DNA from: Drosophila pseudoobscura
Lineage: Eukaryota; Arthropoda; Insecta; Diptera; Drosophilidae
NCBI RefSeq assembly: GCF_009870125.1
Contig: NC_046681.1
Location: 4,973,001-5,037,000 of the forward strand
DNA: 64,000 nt
Direction of reading: 5' to 3'
This document shows, piece after piece, positions 46,209 to 58,300 of the stretch; positions within the stretch are counted from its first letter, which is position 1; each line of letters starts with the position of its first letter. Below the pieces are notes generated by a model. The model was not told where the DNA came from, ran no database searches, and was given only the letters and a program-made list of their open reading frames with translations. The position numbers were made by a program, and so were the translations under genes.

Positions 46209-46400
46209 GGCTAACCGAGTCCTACTCGCGCTCCAGCTTCAGCTCTGGATGTAATCTGAGATTGGTTATCGTTGAGTATTGGCTTCGTGCATCGCAAATT
46301 GTTGGTAGCGCTTACCAAAACCAATATAGGCTTGAGTGTTCTTACGCCGGAGCTTTTCCAAATAGTCCCGTAGCTCCAGGGATTCAAGACCGTTTTTAGT
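46209..46400 (-). pseudogene. Second copy of the unrecognised terminal exon fragment
   Basis: It closely matches 41967-42110 in sequence and order, including the acceptor-like CTCAG and the donor-like TTTTG/GTAAGC after KNTQAYIGF. The minus-strand frame is cut by a stop right after LHPELKLERE, and the next 350 or so bases present in the other copy are missing, bringing the fragment to within 20 bases of the F-box gene start. Confidence 0.5.
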
Positions 46401-47589
46401 AGGGGTACAGCAGCAGCTCAATCGGTGGGAAAGTTGTACGCGTGGACTCAGGTTTTTCTTTGAAAAGAGAGTGAAACAAAACTTGTTTCAAACAGAATAC
46501 ATTTGGTATCAGTTTTTTAATCTGTTACATTAGTCGCCCGCCTACGCAAAACTCGAAACTTAGCATTGTTTTTTTATAACTTTTGGCTTATATATCAAAA
46601 AAGCCTACTTACCCTACTGGAAAATGTAGTCGAATTTTATTTTAACGTGGTGAATTTTCCGAGTTGGAAAGGATATCCTTAAGTTGGGCCTGAAAGCGCT
46701 GTAGGAGTTGAGCGCAAAACGCAACAACCACGCAGCCCTGCAACACACAACATCGCAAAAAAAATATGCTATGGATCTATCGGCTGCTATCGAATTTTGC
46801 TATCTGACACAACCTGGCCGCCATGAAACAATATAGCGGCAGCCCAAAAGTATGAATAACTAACCACCATGGTGGAAAATTACATACTAAATGTATTTTC
46901 TCTTAAGATTTGTTTTGAATAACTATTCAGTTAGTTATAAAGAAATCTGTTATCGCATAAAAATATCTAAGGCAAAAAAAAAAATAAAATAAAAAAATGA
47001 TCGATAATTCGATTTTAAAAAATGTTTTGCGTCCCTAGTAAAAGCACTTAAAGAGCACGTTTAGTTAGGCGCGAGAGCCTGGCGAGAGTGGATGCGTTCT
47101 TTGTAAAGCACGGCCTATACAACGTGAAGTGAACCACCCAGTACAGGGGAAAAATAACAGAAGCCAAGCGCGACGTCTACAAAAATAAACCCCTAAAAGA
47201 GTATTGAGGATACAAAGAAATTTTTGACGTGCAAAAAGAAAGCAGAGCTAATTGTGGCTCAGCAGAAAGTGCAACGAGAGAAAAGTGAGAGAAAAGTAAC
47301 AGGCATAAACTTGCTCGCACCTAGTGGGCAGCGCTTGTGCCAATATTTCAGTGTTGTAAAGCAAGGCAACGGAGAGAAGGAGAGGAGTAAATGTGTTGGA
47401 AATCAACAAAAGCAATTCGAAAATCTCTGTACACCACAATTTCTTAAAATCCAAAAGTTGGAAAAAATTCTACACAGATATATGCATGTGCGTGCATACG
47501 TACATATATTTAGTATATGTATGTATATGTGTGTAGTGGTACAATATTTGTGAGCGCCAAAAAGCCGAAGAGACGAAGCCGCGCAGCCA
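46401..47589. other. Intergenic region upstream of the calcium-channel subunit gene
   Basis: AT-rich, without a coding frame of note. The part after about 47080 looks leader-like, so an upstream alternative transcription start is possible. Confidence 0.4.
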
Positions 47590-47628
47590 TATAAATCGTC
47601 ACTCCCTCTCGTGCGACGGTCTGCAGTT
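47590..47628 (+). promoter_or_regulatory. Candidate TATA-initiator promoter
   Basis: TATAAA at 47590-47595, and 30 bases further an initiator-like GCAGTT with A+1 at 47625. It lies 240 bases before a strong splice donor. Confidence 0.4.
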
Positions 47629-47862
47629 CGAAAGTCCACGTCCTCCTCGGTCGCGTAGTAAAAACTCTCGTAGCTTGCGCGTGTGTGTGTTTCTGTGTGT
47701 GTGGATTGTCGGCATATCCTTGTGGGGCTCTCGCTGCGCCTCGCTGCACATACCCCCTGACACCCATTCCGCTAAAGGCGTTGCGTTTAAGGATTTTGTT
47801 TTTGGTCAAGTTTTTCGTACTCGGCTTCGAAATTGCGAATTTGGCGCGCAGAGGAGCATCAA
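47625..47862 (+). other. Noncoding first exon (alpha2-delta-like gene)
   Basis: Leader-like sequence ending in GAGCATCAA followed by GTAAGT at 47863, a consensus donor. The next acceptor on this strand with a leader and signal-peptide ATG is at 51849-51850. Confidence 0.45.
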
Positions 47863-50800
47863 GTAAGTGGGAGAGCGCTGGAGCAAGAGAGAGAGTTGGG
47901 GAGAGAGCGAGAGAGACGGGAGAGAGTTGGGGAGAACTCTCTGCTGGCTCTCATTATATTGTCGTTGATTGCACAATAAAATGGGCAAAACAAAATCAGA
48001 AAAACAAGAGATTTTCGTGAAATTCTCATAAATTGAATAATGATTTAATAGGAATCAAAGTTAATTAAATTTTCAGAATTCTCAGTGCGCGTGAGAGTGT
48101 GTTTGTGTGTGTGTTTTTGCCCATATGGGAGTATACAATGTAAGCTTCTGTTTGCGCGCCCAAAAAAGTATGCTATGCCGTTTTACTATTTACTACTACG
48201 CACGCTCCCCCACACATACACACACACGCACACACAAACATCCATACACACATATACATGGCACATAATAACGGCTTAACGTGTACTACAGCCACGCAGC
48301 TTACGCAGCTGCGTTAAATCTCAAGGCTTGACCAATACCTCGTAACCTTTGACCCCGCTCCGCATCCCTGGTGTCCAGCCACTGCAGCTTTTTAAGCTGT
48401 TTACCCACATAAATATATGTAAATTGTACATACATGAGTATATACATAGAGAGAGTTTGTGAGTGTATATAAAAGTTCTGGCAACGCAATCTTTATTATC
48501 CTTTTATTCTTCGGTTTTCTGGCTCTGGCTCTGGCTCTGGTTCAGGTTCGTCCTTCAAATATTTGCATCTTGTTGCCCTACCCTACAAAGCAGCAGCCCG
48601 ACTAATTGATGTTCCTGCAGTATTTGGAATGCATTCCCACTTGACTTGTCCACCAAAATCTTGAAACCGCACAAAGGACTTACATACCTTTAAGAGTATG
48701 ACTTAATAAGGGTTTCAGTCTTGTTTTGGGGCATGATTCTATCAATGTTGAATGGAAAGTAGTCGTAATCTTTGAAATTTGTTGAGAAATAGTATATCCC
48801 AGATGCCTCTGATAGTCGCTTAAAGGATTAAGATCGATTGAAATAAAACATTATTAACAAAAATGCTCTGATTTGGGTGTTTTTAGTTTTGGAAGTATTC
48901 ATAAATAGAGCATAATTTATTTTTGGTTATTCCAAACTAATGCATATTGTATGCAGAATGATTCAATAGTTGCGAAACAAATTAAATTCGAGGTTCCGTC
49001 GATATTTGTTGGACAATTCGACGATTGAGATAAGCAACTGTACATTTTAAGCCAATCAATCTAATGGTTTGATTGTTAAAAGAGCTGTTATATGCATCTC
49101 CTCCATTATTTGAGTTTGTTGGATGCCGAAAGACTCTCAATATATGTACATCTATGTAAAAACATAAATATGGCATGTGGTCTGCTTACAACATATCAAA
49201 TTGTAACATGTATAGACAGAATCACACACACACATAAACATCTTTGGCTGTTAAAAAGTTTTGTACGCGGCCTGTTGAAATTTTCACAGGCACATTAATT
49301 TCATTACGAAAACTCCCAAGGCCATATAGCTCCTCTGTTCACTGTTCAGTGCTCCGTGCACCCAGCACCCTGTTCGCATGCTACCTCTGCTGTTCTTCTC
49401 CCGCTGTTGTGAGCCAAACAAAACCAAAAAGCCAGGCCAAACATAAAAAGGCAAAAAGCAAACAGAACGGAAGGGGGGAAACAGGAGTAGCAATGGAGGC
49501 GGTCCGAGGGGTGTGACGGTTGTGTTGTGCAAATGGAAAAAAGAGCGGCAGGAGCTAGCGATATATGCGATATAATAAATCTTTTGTATAACACGCAAAA
49601 CTTTATGAACGTGCGCCAACTATAAAACTTTCACTTTTCAACAATGCTTTCCCTCTGCCTGACGGTTGCCGCCTGACGTATCCACACGCTGCACATGGTT
49701 TTATTTTTATTATAACTATTATGCCGTCTCATTCCTTTCCTCCCGATATCCTTACGAAACATGGACGCTTCGATTGGTATACATATGTGCGTGCCTCAGA
49801 GCGAACGTTGACCCAATGAACGGAATTGGATGGTTCCAATATGTACAGAGAGTACTATATAAGGTAGATAGGGTACATTTTATTCGAGCGAATTTATTAA
49901 TATTATTATTTGAATCATACCCAAAACCCATCATTGTTAAATATATGTCACACATCTATCGACGAAAACCCTATTTTGTTAGAAAATGCATTTGGCAGAC
50001 AGAATGCTCTTGTATTTCGATAGTTACGGCAGACACATTCTTCATAGTTTTAACCGTGAACGCTTTAGATCTTCGAAAAAGATCGATCTGCTAGTTTGAA
50101 AATATCATTAATACCTTTTCCAGCTGCTCAAATTTAATAACATGTTCATGGAAAATTTTATTTTATTTATTTTATTTACTACGAAAATTCAATGAAAGAT
50201 TTTCGAAGACTTTTCCGTATGCTTCTCTGGTAGGTTATCCTATTTATCAGATGATTAAATATTACTCCGATATATCTTTATCATATGTACTATTATAAAT
50301 AATACATACATATGTATATCCCAATGCTCTCTGAGTATCGGGTATAAAAAGGTAAAGCCACGAATAAAGTCTTGGTGAGGGGAACCTAATCTTTTGTATT
50401 GAGTATGTGTTCAAATATGATTTGAACGAGTAATATTCATTATATGAATATGAATGAACATCTTATTTGACTTGCTCTCCAGAAGATAATTTTTGGGTTC
50501 TCCAACTCCGTTTTCCATTTATGTGTATAAGGATGTGGTTGATGCATTATGAATAAGTTGCATACTTGGAGCTTGGACTGAAAGAACTGACTGCTGCTGC
50601 TGCTCCTGTGTCTGTTTCTGTTTCTGTGAGCGGTGCCGGCGCATCCTGTGCGTGGCTGCCGCTCCATTTCTGTCAAAGTTTTTGACGTTGAGGCAGAGCA
50701 GCGGAAAAGGCGAAGCCGGGCAGAAAATTACACTGAAAGCGTGTGAAATACACACATATTTAACTACAGACATGTGTATATGTATGTACATATGTAGTTA

Positions 50801-51850
50801 GATATGTTGGTATATGAGGAATACGCATATGCATGTATCAGTATGCTCGGTAGTGCGTATCGGCCACAATAAATTGTCTTTATTTCATGCGGATGCGGCT
50901 GCGGCTGTTGAGGAATAAGGGGTGGGAAGGTGGTAGGGGGGGCCAAGTTGGGAAGTTATGTGCGGGGCCCAGGCAAAGGCTTGCGCCATGTTTAATGAAA
51001 ATTATTACGCGATATCCTTGGGGACACACACACATATACTGCTACAGGGGAGGATGTATGGCTATGTGCGCTTTTTAAGGGGGTGGCATGCCCATACAAA
51101 AAATAACCATTACCCGCTGAGGGAGTCCGACTGAATGAGCCGCCTTCCCCCACTGCGCATGTGCCTCAGACCAAGCGAAACGAGTTCGAGTTCGAAAGCA
51201 TCCCATCCCGAAGTTATCCTCTCACATACGTGTGAGCTATGTTTATGCGTCTGTCTCTGTGTGTGTGAGTGGGAGTGGGTGGAAACGCATTTCTAGGTCA
51301 AACCCACATGGAGCCAGAGAACGGGAACCTGCCCGCGGGCCCCATGCCAGACCATTATCGTGGAAACGTGTACGAAACACATATTTCTGGTTTGTTTGAG
51401 AGCCGAGCTGGAAAGAGAAACTTTCGAAATGCGATTGAAAATTGGTTTTCTTTCTTTCTGATATAAAATAAAAGTTGCGAATAAACATATAACTTTTGGG
51501 GGAACATTTTCATGCGGATTTTTTATGAAAATTGTTATTTCACATTAAATTTTTAATGCATTGCACATCGATGTACATATGGTACATACCTCACAGATCT
51601 GTCCCAAAATACATACATATGTACTTCAGATATTAAAAAAAGAATTAACGAAGAGGTTTTCTTGAAAAGGTTCCGTATTTGCATCATCCAGATCCAGACG
51701 ATCCAGATTATTTTAGAAATATAAAAATAGTTTGAACATTAATTCTTTGAAAGAGTTACATTTTACAATCACATAAGTAGTCTCTTTTTGGAAGAAAAGA
51801 AACTTTAATACTTTAACTGAGTTTAAACTTTCTGTTTTGTTTCTTTTCAG
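47863..51850 (+). other. First intron of the alpha2-delta-like gene
   Basis: No conserved gene. It contains GA-rich tracts just after the donor, CA/TG repeats, many TACATATG-type words, and near 50330-50350 a GAGTATCGGGTATAAAA end resembling DINE-1/SGM elements. The open frame at 49.67-50.09 kb shows no family resemblance. Confidence 0.45.
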
Positions 51851-52334
51851 GCACCCAAACAACATATCGCACTACCAGCTCAATTAACACTTGTCCCAAA
51901 CAAAAAAAGACTAATACAATTTTGTTGCAAAAATGTTGAACATATCCGGCAAAAGCAATACAAACTTTTGGGATCATAAAATGTTCCACTTCCACGCGCT
52001 CAAACCAAGTAAATGAAACCAAACTGAAACCAACGGAAAGGCAAAGTGAAAAAAGCGTTGTCGCGTTAGATAACTGATTAAAAATAAATTGAAAGCCGAA
52101 AACTTAATATTTATTGAATTATCCAGTGAAGTGTCAATAAAAACAAACAAAAAGTACAGCAATTAAAAGTGGAAATAAAATTGAAATTGCTGGACTGTTC
52201 TGTGGCTTTTATTGCATGTGCGAGGCACGTGGAAACTAAATAATTATACATTTTTGGATACCGAAAAATCAATCGAAAGTGGCCGCCCCGAAACCGAGAC
52301 CGAGACCAGAGATTCAAGCTTGAACAGACCAAAA

Positions 52335-55300
52335 ATGGAGAGCAAACACTGGAGTTGCTTTGTGGCCATTGTGCTGGGCGTGTTGATATTCAAAATGCAC
52401 ATATTTGCTGCGCTCGGCGATCAGGATGAGGATATACCCCACAACGAGTAAGTCCTGCCCATCATCCACATCCACATCTGACATGCTGTAACCAGCATCA
52501 GCGTCAGCATTTTCAATTATGCATTTGCCAAACATTCTGCCAATTTCCTCTCGCAGGAAATTAATTGTAAATTTGTTTATTCTACACGAAATGCTTCGCC
52601 CAGTCCGCTGTCCAGACAATAATTTACCAACAATTCAACAAACAAACTGCTGAAACACTAATACTAATTGTTATTGTTTTTCGATGCTATTTTCTGTATC
52701 GACTGTGGCAAAATGTGTCTGTTTAGTTCCTGGTTGAATAGTAAAACTAAACAATTCAGCATGTTGAGTGGAATAATGAGCGCGCTGTATATGTGGTGGC
52801 AGATTAGCATAAAGAGACATTGCGAAATTCTAATAATATGCGCCAAATCAATAATCCGAGTTTAAATACGCCGGTTTAGATTATCTTTCCGTCCGACATT
52901 GGCCCTGCTTCCTAGCGCTGAAATATTTACCAATAATCTATACAATCATAATTATTACGAGAGAGGATAATAAATTTCAGTTTTTAACAAAGGAAATAGG
53001 AAATAAAATTCAAAAAAATATCCTGATGTACAGCGCTTGATCCCAGTTAGGTGAAAGTGTCTGTAGGAGAAATACATGCTACGCCTTCGGGATAATCCAA
53101 CTCCAACAACTTCCCTTCCATTGAGAGTAATATTCATTGCAAATTGGCAAAGATCAAATCAACTCTTAATTTATATCAGTTCAAAATCGGTTTCACAACG
53201 CCCCATCAATTTTTAGTAGAATAATTATTTCGCATACAACTTTTTCCATGCCTCAACAGTTTTTTATGTGTCCGAAAATCTTTTGTGTGCAAAACTTGGG
53301 CCATTCGTTTCCATTTATAGGCCAATTTATTTATGATTATTACTTTGTTTACCACACACAGATTGGCGGAGAACGTTCTGCCTCCTAATAGCCATAGTTT
53401 TGCGCCCCAGTGTAAAGTGCGAAGAACATATTGGGGAAAATGTCAAAGCGATTGGCAGTCTCATTTAAAATGCGCATAAATGGAAAATAATGACTGTTGT
53501 TTAGTTGCCATCAAAGAAAGAAGCATTCGCATATTAAGTATACGCAGGACAGACGCCATAAGACACGAGCATAGCGGAGTTTGGATAGTTTTGTCTGGTG
53601 GCATGTGACGTGCCGTGGAGATACTTTTGGGCTTGCACGAGCATGCGTATCTAATGGATACATAATAGGATTTTGCAATTAGCGTCGAGAGGACGAGAGC
53701 TGCATGTGTGTAGGTGAACGAGCATGTGTGTGTGTGTGTGTTTGTGTGTAGAAAGGAAAAGCAGCACACGTAACCGCAGCGCTCACTTGGCTAATTAACC
53801 CAAAACCAACTGCCATTTGCAGGCAAGGACAACTGGCGTCTGATGGCAATGGGAATGTATTCCCATGTAGATGGGCAAGTAGATGGGAGCGGAACCGGTA
53901 GCTGAAACCGGAACTGAGACCACTAAGTGATTTTTTCTTCTTGTTGCTTTTGTGTCTAATGTCACTTTTATTTATTGAAATTAGTTTTGGCATTCGGCCT
54001 TTGTGTCGGCGTTCGTTCTTGTTCGTTGTTGTTTCGTTGTTGTTTTTCCTGATAGAAATTCTGTTCACAGAGCCTCAACTTTAAGGGGAACTATCCCTAT
54101 CAGCGATGTCATTAATATTGGTTACCTATCTTGAATTTATGGTGGTCGCTTATTCCAGATCCTGAATCGGACCATGCGTAGATATCCATCAAGATGATTT
54201 AGTCAACATTTTAGTTCGCTTTCGTACTCGAGAGATTCTCTTCTGATTCTCCTCTCCTTCGGCTTGACATGTTGCGGCACATGGGAGAAAATAAATTTAA
54301 TTAATTTGAAACATAAAGTTTTTCTTTCGTTCCTTCCTTGCTTTCTTTCGGCTTCACACTCGTCTTTTCGTTTTCGTCTCGTTTCGTTTCGTTTCCTCCC
54401 ATGTTGCCAGTTGCCAGTTGCCAGTTGCTTTATGTCACTGCAGAAATTCAATTAAATTTATTTCAACTTTTGCTGCCGGGCTACAAAAACAACAATTCGA
54501 GCCTTAGGGGTCCTGCTTTGACGATTATGTTTTGGCATGGGATGATGACGCTGCTGATGATGAAGCTGGTCCTGCTCCCCCGAATGAGGCTCTGATAGTG
54601 GTAGTGGCAGTAGTAGTGGTCCTGCTCTTGGGCTCTGGGCCCATTGCTTTTCGTGTAACTGACCCAAATCTCTTTTTATATACAGTAGTAGCATTCGCAA
54701 GCGTTGTTTTGCTCGTTGCTGGCTTTTCCTTTTGGCCGGCCTTCATCTTCATCCATTCAACGGGGTTTCTTAGGCCATCCACATTTTCAGCTCTCAATAG
54801 CCTCTCTCAACCCACCCGCTCACCATGTCGCCCTCTCGCTGCCTGCCCCTGTGCCTGTTCCCATTCTCTTGCCTCATTTTCAGTTTCAGTTGCAGTTGCA
54901 CTGGCAGCCATCGCCGTTTTAATGCATGCCTCGTTTGCTTAAGCAGCTCCCTTCTCGTCCTGCAAGTAGTTGCATTGACAGCATCGTCCCGGGGCTCCTT
55001 CAGCTCCTGCTGCTCCTCCTGGTTAACAAAGGGGCACTTCCCTGACTCAGTGTGGGTCACGTGCCATGGCCAGAACTTTAAGGCCAAAAGAAAAGGGACA
55101 GCTTGTGTCAAAGAGGATGTTACATGATTCATTTTTTGGACAGCCTGCGGATGCCGATTGATTTAAGAGCCAACACGAATTTCTATAAACTTTAGCATTA
55201 TATAAAACTTATTTTATTTAATATACCGTAAAATTGGTAATATTGGTCGGAATCCACAACAACATTTTTAATGTAGGGGTGAACTCGATTCGGTACCCTC

Positions 55301-58300
55301 TGAAATCTTGAACATAGTTCACGGCAATTGTGGAGTCGACCCAAAGCTAGAGAACCACCGGTTTGAGAAACCCTAAAAAGAAGATGTGGTCTAAGGTGTG
55401 CCACCCATTGATCCTTCTCAGTCACTACGCCATCCATACCTCTATATATTTATAATTCTATATTCAAAAAATGGCAATTGTTAAAAGTATATGTAATTGT
55501 ATTTTCATACCCAATTTTGGCAAATAATATAACCAAAAATATCCGTGTATTTCTGATCCACACGTTTTCAATTCAATTTTATTTTATATGACAATATCAG
55601 GTATGTTTTTAATGTGGGTGGATGGAGAGATGGAGAGGTTCAAACCTTATAAAATACATCATGTGGCCTCGATATTTAGCATACATAAGAAACTATATGC
55701 TATACACATTTTCAAAGAAATCTGGACAGCAAATCTGGATTAGCAAATATATTTTCACCAGTAGAACTAAACGAACTATCTCTGAAAAAATATCTTTGAA
55801 TCGCAAAATAACTAAATCCGCTTGACTCCGTGAAATTTCTTTATTTCTGTGAGCTCTCTTTTTGTCTCCGTATAATTTTGCTTGTCAGATTTCCAAAGTG
55901 TAGTGCTTCGTGCTACTCCACTTTTTTGCGGAAATAGTTTCCTTTTTTGTGTTGTTGGATCTGCAAGTGGCGCAATTGCCGCTTAAAACAATTTTTGCAT
56001 TTGACACAATGCGGAGTGGGATTGGAGGGTCTGTGTGGCGTGGCATATCTAATTACGAGACGGATTAAGCGAACAAATAAAACAAAATCAACAGAGGCGA
56101 GCAAACAGAGCACTAACTACTTATGACAAACGACTGTGAAAGTGCATTAAGCGGCAGCTGGAACAGGAGCAGAAAAGGCACAAAAAGCACCGGGAACAGA
56201 AGTGACGTCTGGCGTAGTATTTTGGTTTTTATTCCCCACCAACCCCACTATGTACTCGTTTGCGAGGAGTAGTTGCAGCAAAGGGGATTTTGAATTAGCG
56301 AGGAACACGACAAATTAATTTATAAATTCGGTTGAGGCAGGAGCAAAGAATGGAGAGAATGCTAAATACATTCTACGAATGCGTTTAAATGTCTTTTTTG
56401 TTTTCCTGGAAACGTTATCAATATATTCGTATTTCGGGGTCGGGGTCGTTTTGTTCCAAACTACTCCGAGGCCATACTGGATATTTCTGGTATAGCCCGG
56501 CATGACAACAATAGTCAAAACGATCCAAACGATTCCAAACGATCATCTCACGAAGTCAGAGCTCTTTGATAACGCATTACGTCGTAAGAAAATGCGTGCT
56601 ACGGATAAGAAATGAGGATAACTCAATTGATTGTTTAGTCGTTGGAGAATAATATCTAAGATCACTGACTATGGAAATAGTCAAGACTTCGCCTAGTACG
56701 GCTGAGCTTTAAAAAAAACTGTTTAAAGCTTTTCGTTGAACATTTTCTTTCATAAAAACCTTTGTCTGAAAAATACGAAAAATTGAAAAGTACTTGAGCC
56801 AAACCGGCCCAGCCGTTCTCAATTGATAAAATACCAAACATTTTCCATATTTGATATACATACTTAGATTCATTAATTTTTCTACTGCTAATTTCCGAAA
56901 TTTTATACGGTTCTGAAATCTGGGGAAATTGCGCTTGTTTGCACATAAAAAAGTTACAAACGTCACAAAACAAGATTTTAAAGACGATTTTCAATCTTTT
57001 TACCATTTTTTACCCGGAATGTTGCACGAGAAAGCTAATGTTAAGAATTAGGCAATATCTCATCGCTCGAAACAAAAATAAATTCCATCTAAAATTAACA
57101 TCCTGTATGCGCAATCAAGTGCAGGCGGGAACTAAACTCACTACCACTAAATAGTTTTTCATCAGTATATTAGTAATCATTTTAAGATCGAGCTTTTCGC
57201 AAGTTTTTTCATCTTCCATCTTTTTCCCTTGCATATCCAATATTAATCTAAAAATTTAAATTTATATCATTGTCAAAAATGATTTATCCTGGGCTTATCC
57301 TGGCAATAAATCGAACACTTTGAATATAAATTTAAATTTTAAGATCTTTGATTATTTTATGATTTATATAAAATTCAGACGTCGAACGCAAACAATATTG
57401 TCAAATGAATAGGGAATTATCATAATATTGATTATATTGCAATAAATTTTCAAATATTTTCTACGAATCCACTCCTAAATTTCGCCTTGAAAAATATCAG
57501 TCGTATAGGCAGAAAGGTGCATCATTTTGAGCCCGAAATCAATGTCAGAAACGCAAATGGAGCTCACGTAGAAAAAATACACCCGTAGCCACATACACAC
57601 ACAAAACAGAACAATGGAAATGCACACACATACCCGTACATAGATACATATAGCATAAAATCCAGGCTAAGAGACTCGCAGTGCTAGGGAGAAAGAACAT
57701 TGAGAATCGGGACGACGAGTAAGGCGGCAAACAGCAATGAAAGGCCATCAACGTCATCTTCTTGGCCTGAAGTAGAGCTCTTTCTGCGACTGCTTCTCGT
57801 GCTTGTGGCCAGCAAAATAAAAAGTTACGTTTGGCTCTACCCATTTCTTTTCTACGCCTGGCCAGAAACTTGACAATGGCTATAACCATGTCGATGTGGG
57901 GGTGGGTCGAGCCGAAGGGGAGGAGAGCTCAGGTGTGGTCCCAGTGACTTCCTATTCTGTGGCACCCTTTTGAGCACGAACCAACCACGTATGTCATGCT
58001 CAAGCACAATGCACACCTAAAGCCATCGAACTAGTTTCGTTTCGATGCATTTCTTGCCGTTGTTCAGCCCCTTGTTTTCTTTGCCGCTTTTCACTTTTCT
58101 TGCTGCAAGTTTATGCCGAGGCAGGTAGGCACTACAGACAGACAGATAGATGGATGGACAGACAGCCGGGTCGCAGTAGTAGTAGTTCCATGGAGTAGGT
58201 CAATAGGTTTTTGCAGTTTTGCATCATTGAAATTGAAATGAGTTTCTTTGCATCCCGTGCCTCTACTCGAGCAGTGCTCTTCAGTGCTTTTCAGTGCTCT

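Noticed and set aside
49666..50094. 142-codon plus-strand frame in the first intron of the alpha2-delta-like gene
   Set aside because: AT-rich, Tyr/Ile-rich composition, no splice or family support.
52664..52865. Possible small ORFs after the signal-peptide exon
   Set aside because: Short, in AT-rich intron sequence on both strands, with no recognisable motif.
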